Origin: Fidelibacterota bacterium
Lineage (GTDB): Bacteria > Fidelibacterota > Marinisomatia > Marinisomatales > SCKK01
Length of the DNA: 64,000 nt
NCBI GenBank assembly: GCA_004124475.1
Contig: SCKK01000016.1
Location: 1 to 64,000 of the forward strand
Direction of reading: 5' to 3'
The first letter of the stretch is position 1. Every line of letters starts with the position of its first letter. Under the pieces are notes generated by a model, which ran no database searches, was not told the DNA's origin, and was given only the letters and a program-made list of their open reading frames with translations. The translations under genes and the position numbers were made by a program. This document shows positions 18,378-27,100 of this stretch, piece after piece.

Positions 18378-20720
18378 ATGATTAAAGAAAACAACTTCCT
18401 CTTCAGACTGAAGGGGATTTTTATATTTATTTTCATTTTTAATATTAACTATGCTCAACCTGATAATGTTGTGGTCGCAAGAGGTAAGGTCTTGGATAGT
18501 ATAACCGAAAATCCCATATCCAATGCGAATGTTTATAGTGATGATATGGGAACGGTGACTGATGAACAAGGGGAGTTTTTACTTCGAGTTCCTAAAAATA
18601 GTGAAATTACCATATCTGTTATCGGTTATGATATAAAAACCATACTGGCATCGGATTCCTATATCACTATTTATTTGGAAAAAGTAGTCATAAAGGGTGA
18701 GGAAGTAGTGATCCTGGCGAATCGGGCTATTGCAGGGGTGACTCCAGTAGCATTTTCCACACTGACTCAAGAAGAGATATCCATTTACTATACGGTTGAG
18801 GATGTGCCAATGATACTTGCGACTGAACCCGGTGTGTATGCCTATAGCGAGAGCGGGAATGGAACAGGCTATTCCTACATCTCAATACGTGGGTTCGACC
18901 AGAGCCGGATTTCCGTAATGTTAGACAACGTACCTCTTAATGATAATGAAAGCCACCAGGTTTATTGGGTGGACCACGGCGATATCTTATCAGATGCAAA
19001 GGATGTTCAAATACAAAGAGGAATCGGAAATAGTCTTTATGGTTCAGCAGCTTTTGGTGGTTCTATCAACATTCTGACGCAGATTGCATCAAGTAAGCAA
19101 GAATTATCAGCTACAGCTACCGCTGGTTCATTCAATACCACAAAATATCGCCTGAAATTCAATTCCGGTACAACCTTTGGGGAGAACCTAAGCCTGACAG
19201 CGCGAATGACACAAATTCAATCCGATGGATATCGTGATTTTCACAAAAGTTTGCAGCGAAGCTTGTTTATTGGTGTTGAGCATCACCGGAATAATATGAC
19301 CAATCAGCTCAGAGCTACTATCGGTTACGAAAATACTGGTCTTCTTTGGGATGGCATTGCCGCATCTGATATCAACGATAGGAAGAAGCGCCGGATAGGT
19401 TACAAATCCTACACCGATGATTTTTTACAACAAATCTATTCACTGAATACGTTTTACCGATTTAGTGATGATGTCACATTCCATAATGTTGCATATATGG
19501 TTCGAGGTTCCGGTTATTATGAGGTGTTCAAATATGATAGGGATTTATATTCTTATAGTCTGGATATGGATGATGTGTACTCAGACAGTATGGAGCTTGA
19601 AATGGAAACCGACCTGTTGCGTCGAAAATGGATTGTGAATCAATATTATGGAATTGTGCCCACGGTTACTTGGTCTAAGGATCGGTTTCGCCTCGATTTT
19701 GGTGGAGAAATCCGGTTTTACACAGGAGACCATTTTGGAGAAGTAACCGATTTTTCCAACGAAGCTTTGGCAGAAAAGTTTGGAAATAACTGGTATAAAT
19801 ATTACAAGTACATTGGCACAAAACAAACGGTGAGCGGATTTGTTCACCTGGTTTATTCGTTAACTTCACGATTGAAATTAATTGGGGATATTTTATATCA
19901 GGGTCATCGATGGAATTTAGATCAGAAAAAAATCGGTCATGCTGCAGGTCATCAACTATCCGCTGACTGGGATTTTCTAAATCCTCGCTTTGGCTTAATA
20001 TACGGTATCACCGATAACCTGTCCTTTTTCGGGAATTATGGACAAGCACAAAAAGAACCATCGGATGACCAGATCATTGAAGCGGATGATGTTTGGAGTG
20101 AACCTGTTATGGCGGCAGCAGAAGTTATTGACAATTTCGAATTAGGTGCCAACTACTTTTCCGGGAAAATAACTGCAGATCTAAATGTATATCGGATAAA
20201 CTATGACAACGAGCAGTTAAAAAATATTGATGTAGAGCAGGAGGGAGAGTATAATTATTTTTCAGCGGATGGGACGGTTCACGAAGGATTAGAATTTGAA
20301 TTGAAATACAAAGTTAGTCCACAGTTGAAGCTGGGCGTGAATGGAACCCTATATCGTAACCTTTTCAAAAATGGTATCTATAATGGGAATTCATTGCCAA
20401 ATGTACCACAGCAGTTGTTTAATGCGTCAGTACAATACAGGTTGATGGAAAATCTAAACATATTTTCTAATTTACGAATGGTTGGAAGACAGTATATCGA
20501 CAATGAAAATACCGAGGAAGGGGTTATCGAGTCTTTTTCTGTGGTAAATTTGGGTATGAAATATGGAATAGGTCCCATAGTACTCAATGTGAAAGTAAAT
20601 AACGTTTTTGATACACTTTATTCCACATTTGGATATGGCTATGAGTGGGACGGTTATTGGGCTTATTACTGGCCTGGCGCTACACGCAACTACTATGTGA
20701 CGCTGACCTATTCTCTATAA
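18378..20720 (+). CDS. TonB-dependent receptor, probable thiamine importer
   Basis: 780 aa. Signal peptide (IFIFIFIFNINYAQ), a carboxypeptidase-regulatory-like domain (about 30-105; GKVLDSITENPISNANVYSD), a plug domain (about 115-235; GVYAYSES, YISIRGFDQSRISVMLDNVPLND, LYGSAAFGGSINILTQ) and a 22-strand-type barrel ending in RNYYVTLTYSL. The TPP riboswitch directly upstream implies uptake of thiamine, its phosphates or a precursor (inference from known THI-element regulons, in which TonB receptors are regulated this way in Bacteroidetes). The inner-membrane partner is not in the window. Confidence 0.93.
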   Translation: MIKENNFLFRLKGIFIFIFIFNINYAQPDNVVVARGKVLDSITENPISNANVYSDDMGTVTDEQGEFLLRVPKNSEITISVIGYDIKTILASDSYITIYLEKVVIKGEEVVILANRAIAGVTPVAFSTLTQEEISIYYTVEDVPMILATEPGVYAYSESGNGTGYSYISIRGFDQSRISVMLDNVPLNDNESHQVYWVDHGDILSDAKDVQIQRGIGNSLYGSAAFGGSINILTQIASSKQELSATATAGSFNTTKYRLKFNSGTTFGENLSLTARMTQIQSDGYRDFHKSLQRSLFIGVEHHRNNMTNQLRATIGYENTGLLWDGIAASDINDRKKRRIGYKSYTDDFLQQIYSLNTFYRFSDDVTFHNVAYMVRGSGYYEVFKYDRDLYSYSLDMDDVYSDSMELEMETDLLRRKWIVNQYYGIVPTVTWSKDRFRLDFGGEIRFYTGDHFGEVTDFSNEALAEKFGNNWYKYYKYIGTKQTVSGFVHLVYSLTSRLKLIGDILYQGHRWNLDQKKIGHAAGHQLSADWDFLNPRFGLIYGITDNLSFFGNYGQAQKEPSDDQIIEADDVWSEPVMAAAEVIDNFELGANYFSGKITADLNVYRINYDNEQLKNIDVEQEGEYNYFSADGTVHEGLEFELKYKVSPQLKLGVNGTLYRNLFKNGIYNGNSLPNVPQQLFNASVQYRLMENLNIFSNLRMVGRQYIDNENTEEGVIESFSVVNLGMKYGIGPIVLNVKVNNVFDTLYSTFGYGYEWDGYWAYYWPGATRNYYVTLTYSL

Positions 20721-20788
20721 AACTACATTTCACAAACAAACCTGACAGTTTGAGTCCGCTATCTGGCGGATAAGGTTGAGAGTAGATA

Positions 20789-21160
20789 CTAACAAGTAGA
20801 ATGGAACAATCCACCTACGGCTTCTGTTTCCCTAAGCTCGTTGTATAGTTGGACAGCTTTTTTCGTCTGCAGCACATGGGTTGTAATTCCTTTGGTATCC
20901 AGTATCTCCAGTGTTTCCGGGCAAACCTTAAGCCGCTCGTACATCCCCTTTGATAAAACGACAACCTTAGCACCATTATTGATAAGCTCTTCCACGTCAG
21001 CGGGCTGAATACCGGGGGAGTGGCGGGTGCCTGTTTCGTTCCAATCCCACGCCCTTGCTCCACCGGGATAAACCTTAGCGTCTTTAAAAGTTTGATTATC
21101 ATTCACTGTAATGTGAGCCCAGGAGAAGTGAGTAATGGGTGGGGATTGTATATTTTTCAC
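20789..21160 (-). CDS. MTH938/NDUFAF3 domain-containing protein
   Basis: 123 aa, typical length. The pattern PPITHFSWAHITVNDNQTFKD, then KVYPGGARAWDWNETGTRHSPGI and VVVLSKGMYERLKV, is the MTH938-like fold (DUF498/DUF598), related to mitochondrial complex I assembly factor NDUFAF3. Its bacterial role is undefined. Monocistronic, 63 bp before the next minus-strand gene's end. Confidence 0.85.
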   Translation of the reverse strand: MKNIQSPPITHFSWAHITVNDNQTFKDAKVYPGGARAWDWNETGTRHSPGIQPADVEELINNGAKVVVLSKGMYERLKVCPETLEILDTKGITTHVLQTKKAVQLYNELRETEAVGGLFHSTC

Positions 21161-21223
21161 ATTAATACCTCTTTAAAAATCCTAATTGTTCAACGGTTTG
21201 ATTATACATATTTCGTATTGTGG

Positions 21224-22651
21224 TTAAAAATTGACGTTAATAGTAATCATTGGTGCAAGCGTAAGTTTGTTTCTTTGTTTTTGGACCTTTGGCAATACCC
21301 TAAATGAAGGGACAATAGAAAATGACGGTTTATTTGTATTTGAAGAAAAACCGGATTCTGATTTTACCTCTAGAATGGAATTTGATAAATAGAGACCTGC
21401 AATACCACCAGTCATCATCATGACTTCAACTGGTTTGAAATCATCAACTTCCATGATTATTGCTAATCCAGCTGCAAAAGCAATTCCGGAACCAATTCCC
21501 AACAAATTAAGTACAGACTGCCCGAACGTATAATCTCGACTCTTAATAAATCGATCCGTTAGAAGGGTACCACCAATTGTGCCTCCCATCCTCAGTAATC
21601 GACCACCTGTATCTTCAAATTCTAAATCAAGTATATCTCCTATCATGATTGCGTAGAGCCAGCCTAAACTTCTTCCCTGCATCAGCATGAAGGCGTCGCC
21701 AAATGTGTACTGTCTATCTTTGAAAAATCTGCGAGCAGTATAAATTCCAAGGGGATATCCTGCCATATCAAAGACCCTGTGTTTTTTCACCCAATTTTTG
21801 TGTTTTTTACGATCCCTATTATATGCTTCTTCATCGATATACCATTCACCTTCTTCATAGCGCTCGTATTCCCATTTGTACGATTTTTTAGGTTCGGACT
21901 CAAGAATGAGGTGTAACGCTCTCATCGTCCACGACCCTATTTCTCCCCATAGTGTTAGTGACCATGCCTGTCCATGTGAAGGATCCAATCTCTGATATAA
22001 TTTATCACCTACGTAGATACCCGCAGGGATCGATGCCATCAAGATTAGCGCTCCTAATTTTGAATCGCCAGAATTTTCCTCAAATAAGTCAAAACCCAAT
22101 CCCAATAGATTATTTATACCCCTTCCATAAACAAGGCCAACTGCAGATCCCGCCCGCATCATCTGAGCCCTGGCATGAGGAATCACCATGTTCTTTGTGT
22201 ATTTGTATGTGAGGTAGTAAGAAAATCCAAGGGACATCATCTCGCTGCCTATGTACCATTTGAAATCTTTAACATCCAATACATAAGGGATCATCCACCC
22301 ATATATGCCACCGGCGTATACCATATTTTGCAGCACCAGAGGCCAACGTCCGGATTGGTCGAGTCGTATGGGCTGCTCTGGTAGAAGCACACCTATTAAT
22401 GAAGCAATCTCTTCATTAGAGAGGTTGAGAGAAGTTTGGAGAGTATTGAGGATAGCCTCCTCATTTTTATTAATTTCACCGTCCTGAATTGCTGTTTCAT
22501 GAGCAGATCGATAGATCTCAATTGTATTTATTGGTTTTATATCCGGAAAAGAGTCATCGGATTCTTGGGCATAAAGATTGACGGATAAAAAAGTTGCCAG
22601 TGTGATCAGCAATGTTTTATTCGATGTTATACTTTTATTTGAAATGTACAT
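21224..22651 (-). CDS. Secreted or membrane protein of unknown function
   Basis: 475 aa with a signal sequence (TLLITLATFLSVNLYAQ). An N-terminal stretch (40-80) with NKNEEAILNTLQTSLNLSNEEIASLIG resembles a helical TerB-like or EF-hand-like motif. Residues 105-465 have many Gly-rich hydrophobic segments (MVYAGGIYGWMIPY, AGSAVGLVYGRGINNLLG, GGTIGGTLLTDRF), suggesting a multi-pass membrane or porin-like protein. I do not recognise the family. Confidence 0.65.
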   Translation of the reverse strand: MYISNKSITSNKTLLITLATFLSVNLYAQESDDSFPDIKPINTIEIYRSAHETAIQDGEINKNEEAILNTLQTSLNLSNEEIASLIGVLLPEQPIRLDQSGRWPLVLQNMVYAGGIYGWMIPYVLDVKDFKWYIGSEMMSLGFSYYLTYKYTKNMVIPHARAQMMRAGSAVGLVYGRGINNLLGLGFDLFEENSGDSKLGALILMASIPAGIYVGDKLYQRLDPSHGQAWSLTLWGEIGSWTMRALHLILESEPKKSYKWEYERYEEGEWYIDEEAYNRDRKKHKNWVKKHRVFDMAGYPLGIYTARRFFKDRQYTFGDAFMLMQGRSLGWLYAIMIGDILDLEFEDTGGRLLRMGGTIGGTLLTDRFIKSRDYTFGQSVLNLLGIGSGIAFAAGLAIIMEVDDFKPVEVMMMTGGIAGLYLSNSILEVKSESGFSSNTNKPSFSIVPSFRVLPKVQKQRNKLTLAPMITINVNF

Positions 22652-22784
22652 GGCTCTGTTATCTTTTTGTATGAATAATATAATACAAATTAAGGAATTT
22701 TAACAATTGTCTAAATCAGTCTGACAGTTACTTGTTTACCATAGAACAGCCATCAGCCAGTTGGCGGACACGTCCCTGACTGTT

Positions 22785-23090
22785 GACTATGTTACTTATA
22801 GTTCAACCTGTCAGGTAAGAGTTAATGGAGGAGATTACTTTCACCTAAATTGAGCGATTCCTGTAGCATAAACATCTTGTTTGTGAAGAGAGTTTATTTT
22901 CCCTTCCATCACCCAATAAGTTTGATGAAAATATTGATTTATCAACGATCGTAAAAAAAGAATCGTTCAATTTAAGTTTCAATTATCTACCCCTCCATCG
23001 GTGATCCCTGTGTCTCAATCTCCTGTGGAGTTACTGATGGGAAAATCACGTTCTCGAGAATTAGTTTGAAGAAGGGAAGGGGGAAGGGAT
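22785..23090. repeat. Dispersed repeat D, copy 1 (interrupted by a MITE)
   Basis: Copy of a 150-160 bp repeat also found at 24411-24565 and 25531-25690. Its left part is 22785-22843 and its right part 22982-23090, split by a 133-bp insertion. On the minus strand the right part keeps an open frame whose end reads FPSVTPQEIETQGSP and then stops at 22987. Each copy lies roughly 140 bp past the 3' end of a minus-strand gene. Confidence 0.75.
22844..22976. mobile_element. 133-bp MITE with 17-bp terminal inverted repeats and 5-bp TSD
   Basis: Terminal repeats CCTAAATTGAGCGATTC (22844-22860) and GAATCGTTCAATTTAAG (22960-22976) are complementary at 15 of 17 positions. The insertion is flanked by TTTCA on both sides (22839-22843, 22977-22981). 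The two other copies of repeat D carry a single uninterrupted TTTCA at this place, so the empty site is visible. It is too short to code for a transposase, so the mover must act in trans. Confidence 0.85.
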
Positions 23091-23184
23091 TGCCAATCAT
23101 CACCTGCGGTGGATGGATTACGATTATACTTATGTTTTTTAAATAATGCATTGTGAAGTCTCCAAAATCATCAAAAGTCAACAG

Positions 23185-23216
23185 CTCTAACCGTCAGGTG
23201 AATGAAATTGTTAGCC
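23185..23216 (-). other. Short attC-like site, probably decayed
   Basis: Read on the minus strand: GGCTAAC, then AATTTCATTCACCTGACG, then GTTAGAG. The left half resembles the R''-L'' part of aadA-type attC sites and the right end a GTTRRR core, but the hairpin interior is missing. It directly follows the 3' end of the minus-strand lipoprotein gene at 23232. Confidence 0.35.
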
Positions 23217-23231
23217 GTTTAAGTGTTTCTT

Positions 23232-24056
23232 TTATGTTCGAAATTCCTGAATAATTGTTATTTCTTCTCCAGTCGTAGTATCTAAATAAATATGCCATCC
23301 AATAAAAGAACCAAAATTAATAGGAATTTTCCAAGTTACTCTTAATTCAATCACTTCTTCCATTTCTAATGGTACTATAACTTTATTAATTGTTTCTCCA
23401 ACTGAACTTTCTGATACAATAAATTCATGAGGTTCACCACCATAACCATACCAAATTATTTCTTTTCCTACGACTTTATTCTTTGCTGAATTTTTACTAA
23501 TCTTATCAATCGAAGGTATATAAACATTTTCATGCCCAAAACCATCAATATTAAATACTCCATCTCCAAATAAAGAAACTACAATATTTGTGTTTAAAAC
23601 TTCTATTCCCTGATATTTCTGAGGTCCGAATCGAATGCCCCAATGAGTGCTATCATCACTAACATAGGTTACAGTAAAACCATAGCTTATTAATGATAAA
23701 CTGTCTGTTACATTTGTGAATTTCTTATTTTTTACAAGTGTATTTATTGCATATTTTAGTGAAATATTCTCATCTGAAATTTTTATTTTGGGATTATTTC
23801 TAAAGCAATGATCATGGCCTGTTAACCCATATTCATTCAATCTTGAGCATATTTTATTACTATTTAAAACATCAAATTCTTCTTGAAATTGTTGCAATTT
23901 TTCTGGCGTTAATGGATACAAAATAGTAGGATAATTATTATTAATTTCATCATCGTTATTTGAAGAAGGAGATTTAATCATTTCACAATTGTATATAAGT
24001 ATACTTAAAATTGAAATCATAAATATCAGCGTACGGTATTTTATCATAGCACTCAT
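23232..24056 (-). CDS. Putative lipoprotein of unknown function
   Basis: 274 aa (a start four codons later, MIKYRT, is also possible). The N-terminus IKYRTLIFMISILSILIYNC suggests an export signal with a Cys for lipid attachment, although the -1 Asn is not a classic lipobox. A PepSY-like pattern is faintly visible in the C-terminal half (ITWKIPINFGSFIGWHIYLDTTTGEEITI, a strand-turn-strand found in FTP/PepSY proteins), so it may be a PepSY-like secreted domain. Strongly A+T-rich, like the surrounding accessory genes. Repeat C starts about 40 bp upstream. Confidence 0.6.
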   Translation of the reverse strand: MSAMIKYRTLIFMISILSILIYNCEMIKSPSSNNDDEINNNYPTILYPLTPEKLQQFQEEFDVLNSNKICSRLNEYGLTGHDHCFRNNPKIKISDENISLKYAINTLVKNKKFTNVTDSLSLISYGFTVTYVSDDSTHWGIRFGPQKYQGIEVLNTNIVVSLFGDGVFNIDGFGHENVYIPSIDKISKNSAKNKVVGKEIIWYGYGGEPHEFIVSESSVGETINKVIVPLEMEEVIELRVTWKIPINFGSFIGWHIYLDTTTGEEITIIQEFRT

Positions 24057-24096
24057 TGTTAAACCCTTTCTTTTATTCTATGTATACCACTAACTT

Positions 24097-24298
24097 GTTT
24101 TTAACCTGCCAATATTCCGTATGAATTAGTTATTCCCGTACATGAATGTAGGAAATACAAGAATCATATTTTTTAAAATTTAACCCTATATTCTATGTAA
24201 TTTCCAAATATCATCGGTAGGTAAGAATTACTCCATCTCGATAACAAATGTAAATGTGAACGGTAACATGAGCAAGCCCAAATTATCCGAAGGATTCT
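24097..24298. repeat. Dispersed 200-bp repeat C, copy A
   Basis: One of three copies (also 26752-26943 and 28357-28557), each just upstream of the start codon of a minus-strand gene. Shared landmarks are TTTTTAACC, ATTCCGTA, AAATTTAACCCTAT, AAATATCATCGGTAGG and CGGTAACATGAGCAAGCC. An inverted pair CCTGCCRAT / ATCGGTAGG brackets about 100 bp. Confidence 0.8.
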
Positions 24299-24410
24299 GC
24301 TGATTGACACAATTCAGACATCTTTTCCGGACTTTAATGTTTCCATGTTTTGGAACAATACGCATTCCACTAAAACCGGAAACATAATCAAGCAAGGACT
24401 TGTGACTGAT

Positions 24411-24565
24411 GACTATGTTACGTATTGTTCAACCTGTTTGGTAAGAGATTACTTTCAATTATTTATCCCTCCGTCAGCGATTCCTGTGTCTCAATCTCCT
24501 GTGGGGTCACCGATGGGAAAATCACAATCTTGAGAATTAGTTTGAGGAAGGGAAGGGGGAAGGGT
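24411..24565. repeat. Dispersed repeat D, copy 2
   Basis: Uninterrupted copy of repeat D. On the minus strand the conserved frame reads FPSVTPQEIETQESLTEG and stops at 24463. It sits about 140 bp beyond the mazF-like 3' end and about 110 bp from repeat C copy A. Confidence 0.75.
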
Positions 24566-24706
24566 AATGAACGAAATAACTGGCGCAAAACAACATGCAG
24601 ATTACCTTTGATAAACCATGAGACATTGTGGGAGAAAAGTATACTGGCTGTTTCACGTCCAGTTGATTGATTTGTTATTTCCTGTTTACTTTGTCAAATT
24701 TATTCT

Positions 24707-25018
24707 TCAAAGGCTTAAAGCAAAATTTATTGCAGCGCTTACTTTAGTAAGTTTCTCTTGGGAAAGGGTTACTATTAATGAATCAATTTTACCTTTTGAA
24801 ACAGTTTGTATGTGATCACAATTGACCGCACAATCCTTTTTTAAACCATCTTGGGTCGATAGGAATACCTCGCTTGGAATATCTCTAATGGTTGAGGTTA
24901 TAGGTGCTATTGTAACTTCTCCCATATATTCTAAAATGGAATCCCTTGTCAAAAGTAAAACTGGTCGCTTTTTATCAGGGGTGTGGAATTTATACCATCT
25001 AATTTCTCCACGTTTCAT
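24707..25018 (-). CDS. MazF/PemK family toxin (endoribonuclease)
   Basis: 103 aa. MKRGEIRWYKFHTPDKKRPVLLLTRD is the conserved MazF/PemK N-terminus, with the catalytic Arg in the KKRPVLLL loop; VTIAPITSTIRDIPSEV and the NCDHIQTVSKGKI strand follow. It cleaves mRNA at short sequences when freed from its antitoxin. Its ATG overlaps the antitoxin stop by 4 nt (25015-25018), so the pair is coupled. A toxin of this length is complete. Confidence 0.92.
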   Translation of the reverse strand: MKRGEIRWYKFHTPDKKRPVLLLTRDSILEYMGEVTIAPITSTIRDIPSEVFLSTQDGLKKDCAVNCDHIQTVSKGKIDSLIVTLSQEKLTKVSAAINFALSL

Positions 25019-25248
25019 AAATCACCCCATTCTTGTTCAGATTCCCAAACACTGAATTCGGTCTTGTTCACAGGCTTATTCTGATATCCTCGTGCATGCT
25101 TTACTTCAAGCCGATTAATGTTTTCTTTAGTTATAGCTTCACGTAAAGCATGTCTGGTAAATGCAGATCTGTTTGTTTTCAGTTTCTTCACTATCTTATC
25201 AACAGCATCGACTAATTCATCATCTAAAGTCATCTGAATTGTTTTCAT
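25015..25248 (-). CDS. Ribbon-helix-helix antitoxin of the MazF-like toxin
   Basis: 77 aa. MKTIQMTLDDELVDAVDKIVKKLKTNRSAFTRHALREAI is a CopG/MetJ-type ribbon-helix-helix that binds DNA as a dimer; the C-terminal tail (ETEFSVWE-like, NKTEFSVWESEQEWGDL) is the toxin-binding peptide. A strong AGGAGG site lies just upstream of the start. It should repress its own operon by binding the palindrome at 25264-25297. Confidence 0.88.
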   Translation of the reverse strand: MKTIQMTLDDELVDAVDKIVKKLKTNRSAFTRHALREAITKENINRLEVKHARGYQNKPVNKTEFSVWESEQEWGDL

Positions 25249-25263
25249 AAATACCTCCTATTG

Positions 25264-25297
25264 TATGTGGATATATATAGCTATAATAATCCACATA
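25264..25297 (-). promoter_or_regulatory. 34-bp palindromic operator of the MazEF-like operon
   Basis: TATGTGGAT at the left end and ATCCACATA at the right end are perfect complements. The whole 34 bp is symmetrical about AGCT, with two mismatched pairs. It sits 16 bp upstream of the antitoxin ATG, where an autoregulatory operator overlapping the promoter is expected. Confidence 0.75.
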
Positions 25298-25530
25298 ATT
25301 TAAATAGTCAATGTTTTTTAATGAATTAAGGTATCCTTAAATATTCACCAACCGATCAATAAAAATGCTATACAGAGGCAATCTGCCTTCGTTATACTCA
25401 ATGAAAATTGGAATGATAAGGATTGGAGTATCTTTCACTTCTGAAGTTATTGGCACTTAATATACCGAAAGGGTAAGAAGGTTCGGATATAGGAAAGAAG
25501 TGGCACAGGTTGAAATTGATCTTCATGTTG

Positions 25531-25690
25531 GCTATTACGTATTGTTCGTCCTGTCAGGTAAGAGTTAATGGAGGAGGTTACTTTCAATTATCTATCCCTC
25601 CGTCGGTGATCCCCGTGTCTCAGTATCCTGTGGAGTTACCGATTGGGGAATAACGATCTCGAGAATTGGTTTGAAGAAGGGAATGGGAAA
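25531..25690. repeat. Dispersed repeat D, copy 3
   Basis: Third copy of repeat D. The minus-strand frame ends in QSVTPQDTETRGSPTEG and stops at 25592. Like the other two, it lies about 140 bp past the 3' end of a minus-strand cassette (hicA). Confidence 0.75.
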
Positions 25691-25830
25691 AGTGGAATAA
25701 AAAAGCTCACCTGCCCAAAATAAAAAACAGGTGAAGCGTAGATAAGCCACTAGACCTTGTTTGCAGGATGATCTCCAAATTAAAGCCTCACGGGTTTTGG
25801 GTCAGGTGTAGCGACTTGTTAGATGAATTT

Positions 25831-26052
25831 TTATGATTCAAACTCGGCTCGCAGCAAACCTGATTTCCGAATGATAGATAATAATGTGCCTCTGCGAAGT
25901 TCCTTATGATCGGGGACTATTACCGTAATTGTAGTATTGGGCAACGTTCGTTGCATCACAATATGGCTTCCCCGCCTTCTTACTTCGGAAAAACCGTTGC
26001 TTTCAAGAATATGACATACCTCTCTGCCTGAAAGGATAGATAACTTAACCAA
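25831..26052 (-). CDS. hicA: HicA family toxin
   Basis: 73 aa, complete. MVKLSILSGREVCHILESNGFSEVRRRGSHIVMQR carries the conserved GSH of the HicA double-stranded-RNA-binding-like fold, with the catalytic His; IVPDHKELRRGTLLSIIRKSGL completes the domain. It cleaves mRNA. It overlaps the hicB stop by 8 nt and follows it, the antitoxin-first order. Confidence 0.93.
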   Translation of the reverse strand: MVKLSILSGREVCHILESNGFSEVRRRGSHIVMQRTLPNTTITVIVPDHKELRRGTLLSIIRKSGLLRAEFES

Positions 26053-26269
26053 CTGTTATCGAAACATTTGTAACATAGACCTCATCGTGGAATCTTCCCT
26101 TGATTTCTTCTGGAGAGGCTGTTTCAAAGAATAATTCAAGTGCATCACGTAAATTCCTTTTTGCTTCGTCAATGGTATCCCCTTGACTTGCTACGTCTAC
26201 TTCTGGACATAGAGATACATATCCATTACCTTCTCGCTCAATAATCACAGTTAGTTGTCTATTCATCAT
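26045..26269 (-). CDS. hicB: HicB family antitoxin
   Basis: 74 aa from the ATG at 26269; GAGG lies 5 nt upstream, and the longer frame uses a TTG and splits that ribosome-binding site. LTVIIEREGNGYVSLCPEVDVASQGDTIDEAKRNLRDALELFFE is the typical HicB partial RNase-H fold. No C-terminal DNA-binding domain is present, as in short HicB proteins. Confidence 0.92.
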   Translation of the reverse strand: MMNRQLTVIIEREGNGYVSLCPEVDVASQGDTIDEAKRNLRDALELFFETASPEEIKGRFHDEVYVTNVSITVG

Positions 26270-26293
26270 ACACCTCAATTTATTCTTTTTTTC

Positions 26294-26383
26294 ATCTAAC
26301 GCCTACAATCAGCGGCTGGTTTAAGGAGGGCGGAACGAAGTGTAACCACGCTTAAACCCGTCTGTTGCATTTTTTTGTTAGGC
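26294..26383 (-). other. Integron attC site (cassette recombination site)
   Basis: On the minus strand it opens with GCCTAAC (R'') and closes with GTTAGAT (R'). Between them CAACAGACGGGTTTAAG pairs imperfectly with CTTAAACCAGCCGCTGATTG, leaving unpaired bases as in attC L''/L' boxes. It lies between the 3' end of the monooxygenase gene and the start of hicB, exactly where a cassette attC should be. Confidence 0.7.
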
Positions 26384-26409
26384 ATTTTTTCTTTATTTGT
26401 AACCTAAAG

Positions 26410-26712
26410 CTAAATAACTTCATCAAACCCTTCAAACTGTGGTGGACCGAGATAGATGCCTTTGGCACCTCCCGCGGTGGTATGAGCTTTTCTGAATGCT
26501 TCCGACTTTGTCCAAGTTTCAAATGCTTCTCTAGACTCCCAGACTGAGTGTGAAGCAAATAGCGTATAGTCATCATGACTTGGGCCTTGAAGCAAATGGA
26601 ATTCCTTAAAACCAGGAACATTGTCCAAATAAGTTTCCCTCTTTTTCCATATATCTATGAATTCATTTTCACTTCCCGTGGCAATTTTGAATCGATTCAT
26701 GGCAATAAACAT
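26410..26712 (-). CDS. Antibiotic biosynthesis monooxygenase/HmoA-like heme oxygenase-fold protein
   Basis: 100 aa from the ATG at 26712, which has GAGG 5 nt upstream; the GTG at 26718 lies within this site. MNRFKIATGSENEFIDIWKKRETYLDNVPGFKEFHLL and DDYTLFASHSVWESREAFETWTKSEAFRKAH are the ABM ferredoxin-like fold, closest in pattern to heme-degrading monooxygenases of the IsdG/HmoA type. Substrate unproven. It ends 27 bp before an attC site and starts 40 bp from repeat C copy B, so it looks like one cassette. Confidence 0.85.
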   Translation of the reverse strand: MFIAMNRFKIATGSENEFIDIWKKRETYLDNVPGFKEFHLLQGPSHDDYTLFASHSVWESREAFETWTKSEAFRKAHTTAGGAKGIYLGPPQFEGFDEVI

Positions 26713-26751
26713 AGACACCTCAATTTTCTAATTAATATTTCACTACCTATC

Positions 26752-26943
26752 CAGTTTTTAACCAGATAAAATTCCGTACAAATAAGTCTTTCCCGTGCAT
26801 ATCTGTAGAAAATACAGGCATCATTTTTTTTAAATTTAACCCTATAATCTTTGTAATTTCCAAATATCATCGGTAGGAAAGAATTACTCCATTTCGATGA
26901 CAAATGTAAATGTGAACGGTAACATGAGCAAGCCGAAACTTCG
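26752..26943. repeat. Dispersed 200-bp repeat C, copy B
   Basis: Shares the landmarks of copies A and C over about 190 bp, including AAATTTAACCCTATAATC and GGTAACATGAGCAAGCCGAA. Located directly upstream of the minus-strand monooxygenase gene. The left end is the most diverged of the three copies. Confidence 0.78.
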
Positions 26944-27100
26944 GGGCTGAGCTATTGATTGTGTATCTGATTATCATAGACTTATGATGTGCGAAACTTG
27001 AGTAACTTATTATCTATCAAATAATGCTCATCTCAGAATCTTATTATGATTTAGAATTTACATTTAAATTCCGAGCGTAATAATTGAGAAACTTTTATAC

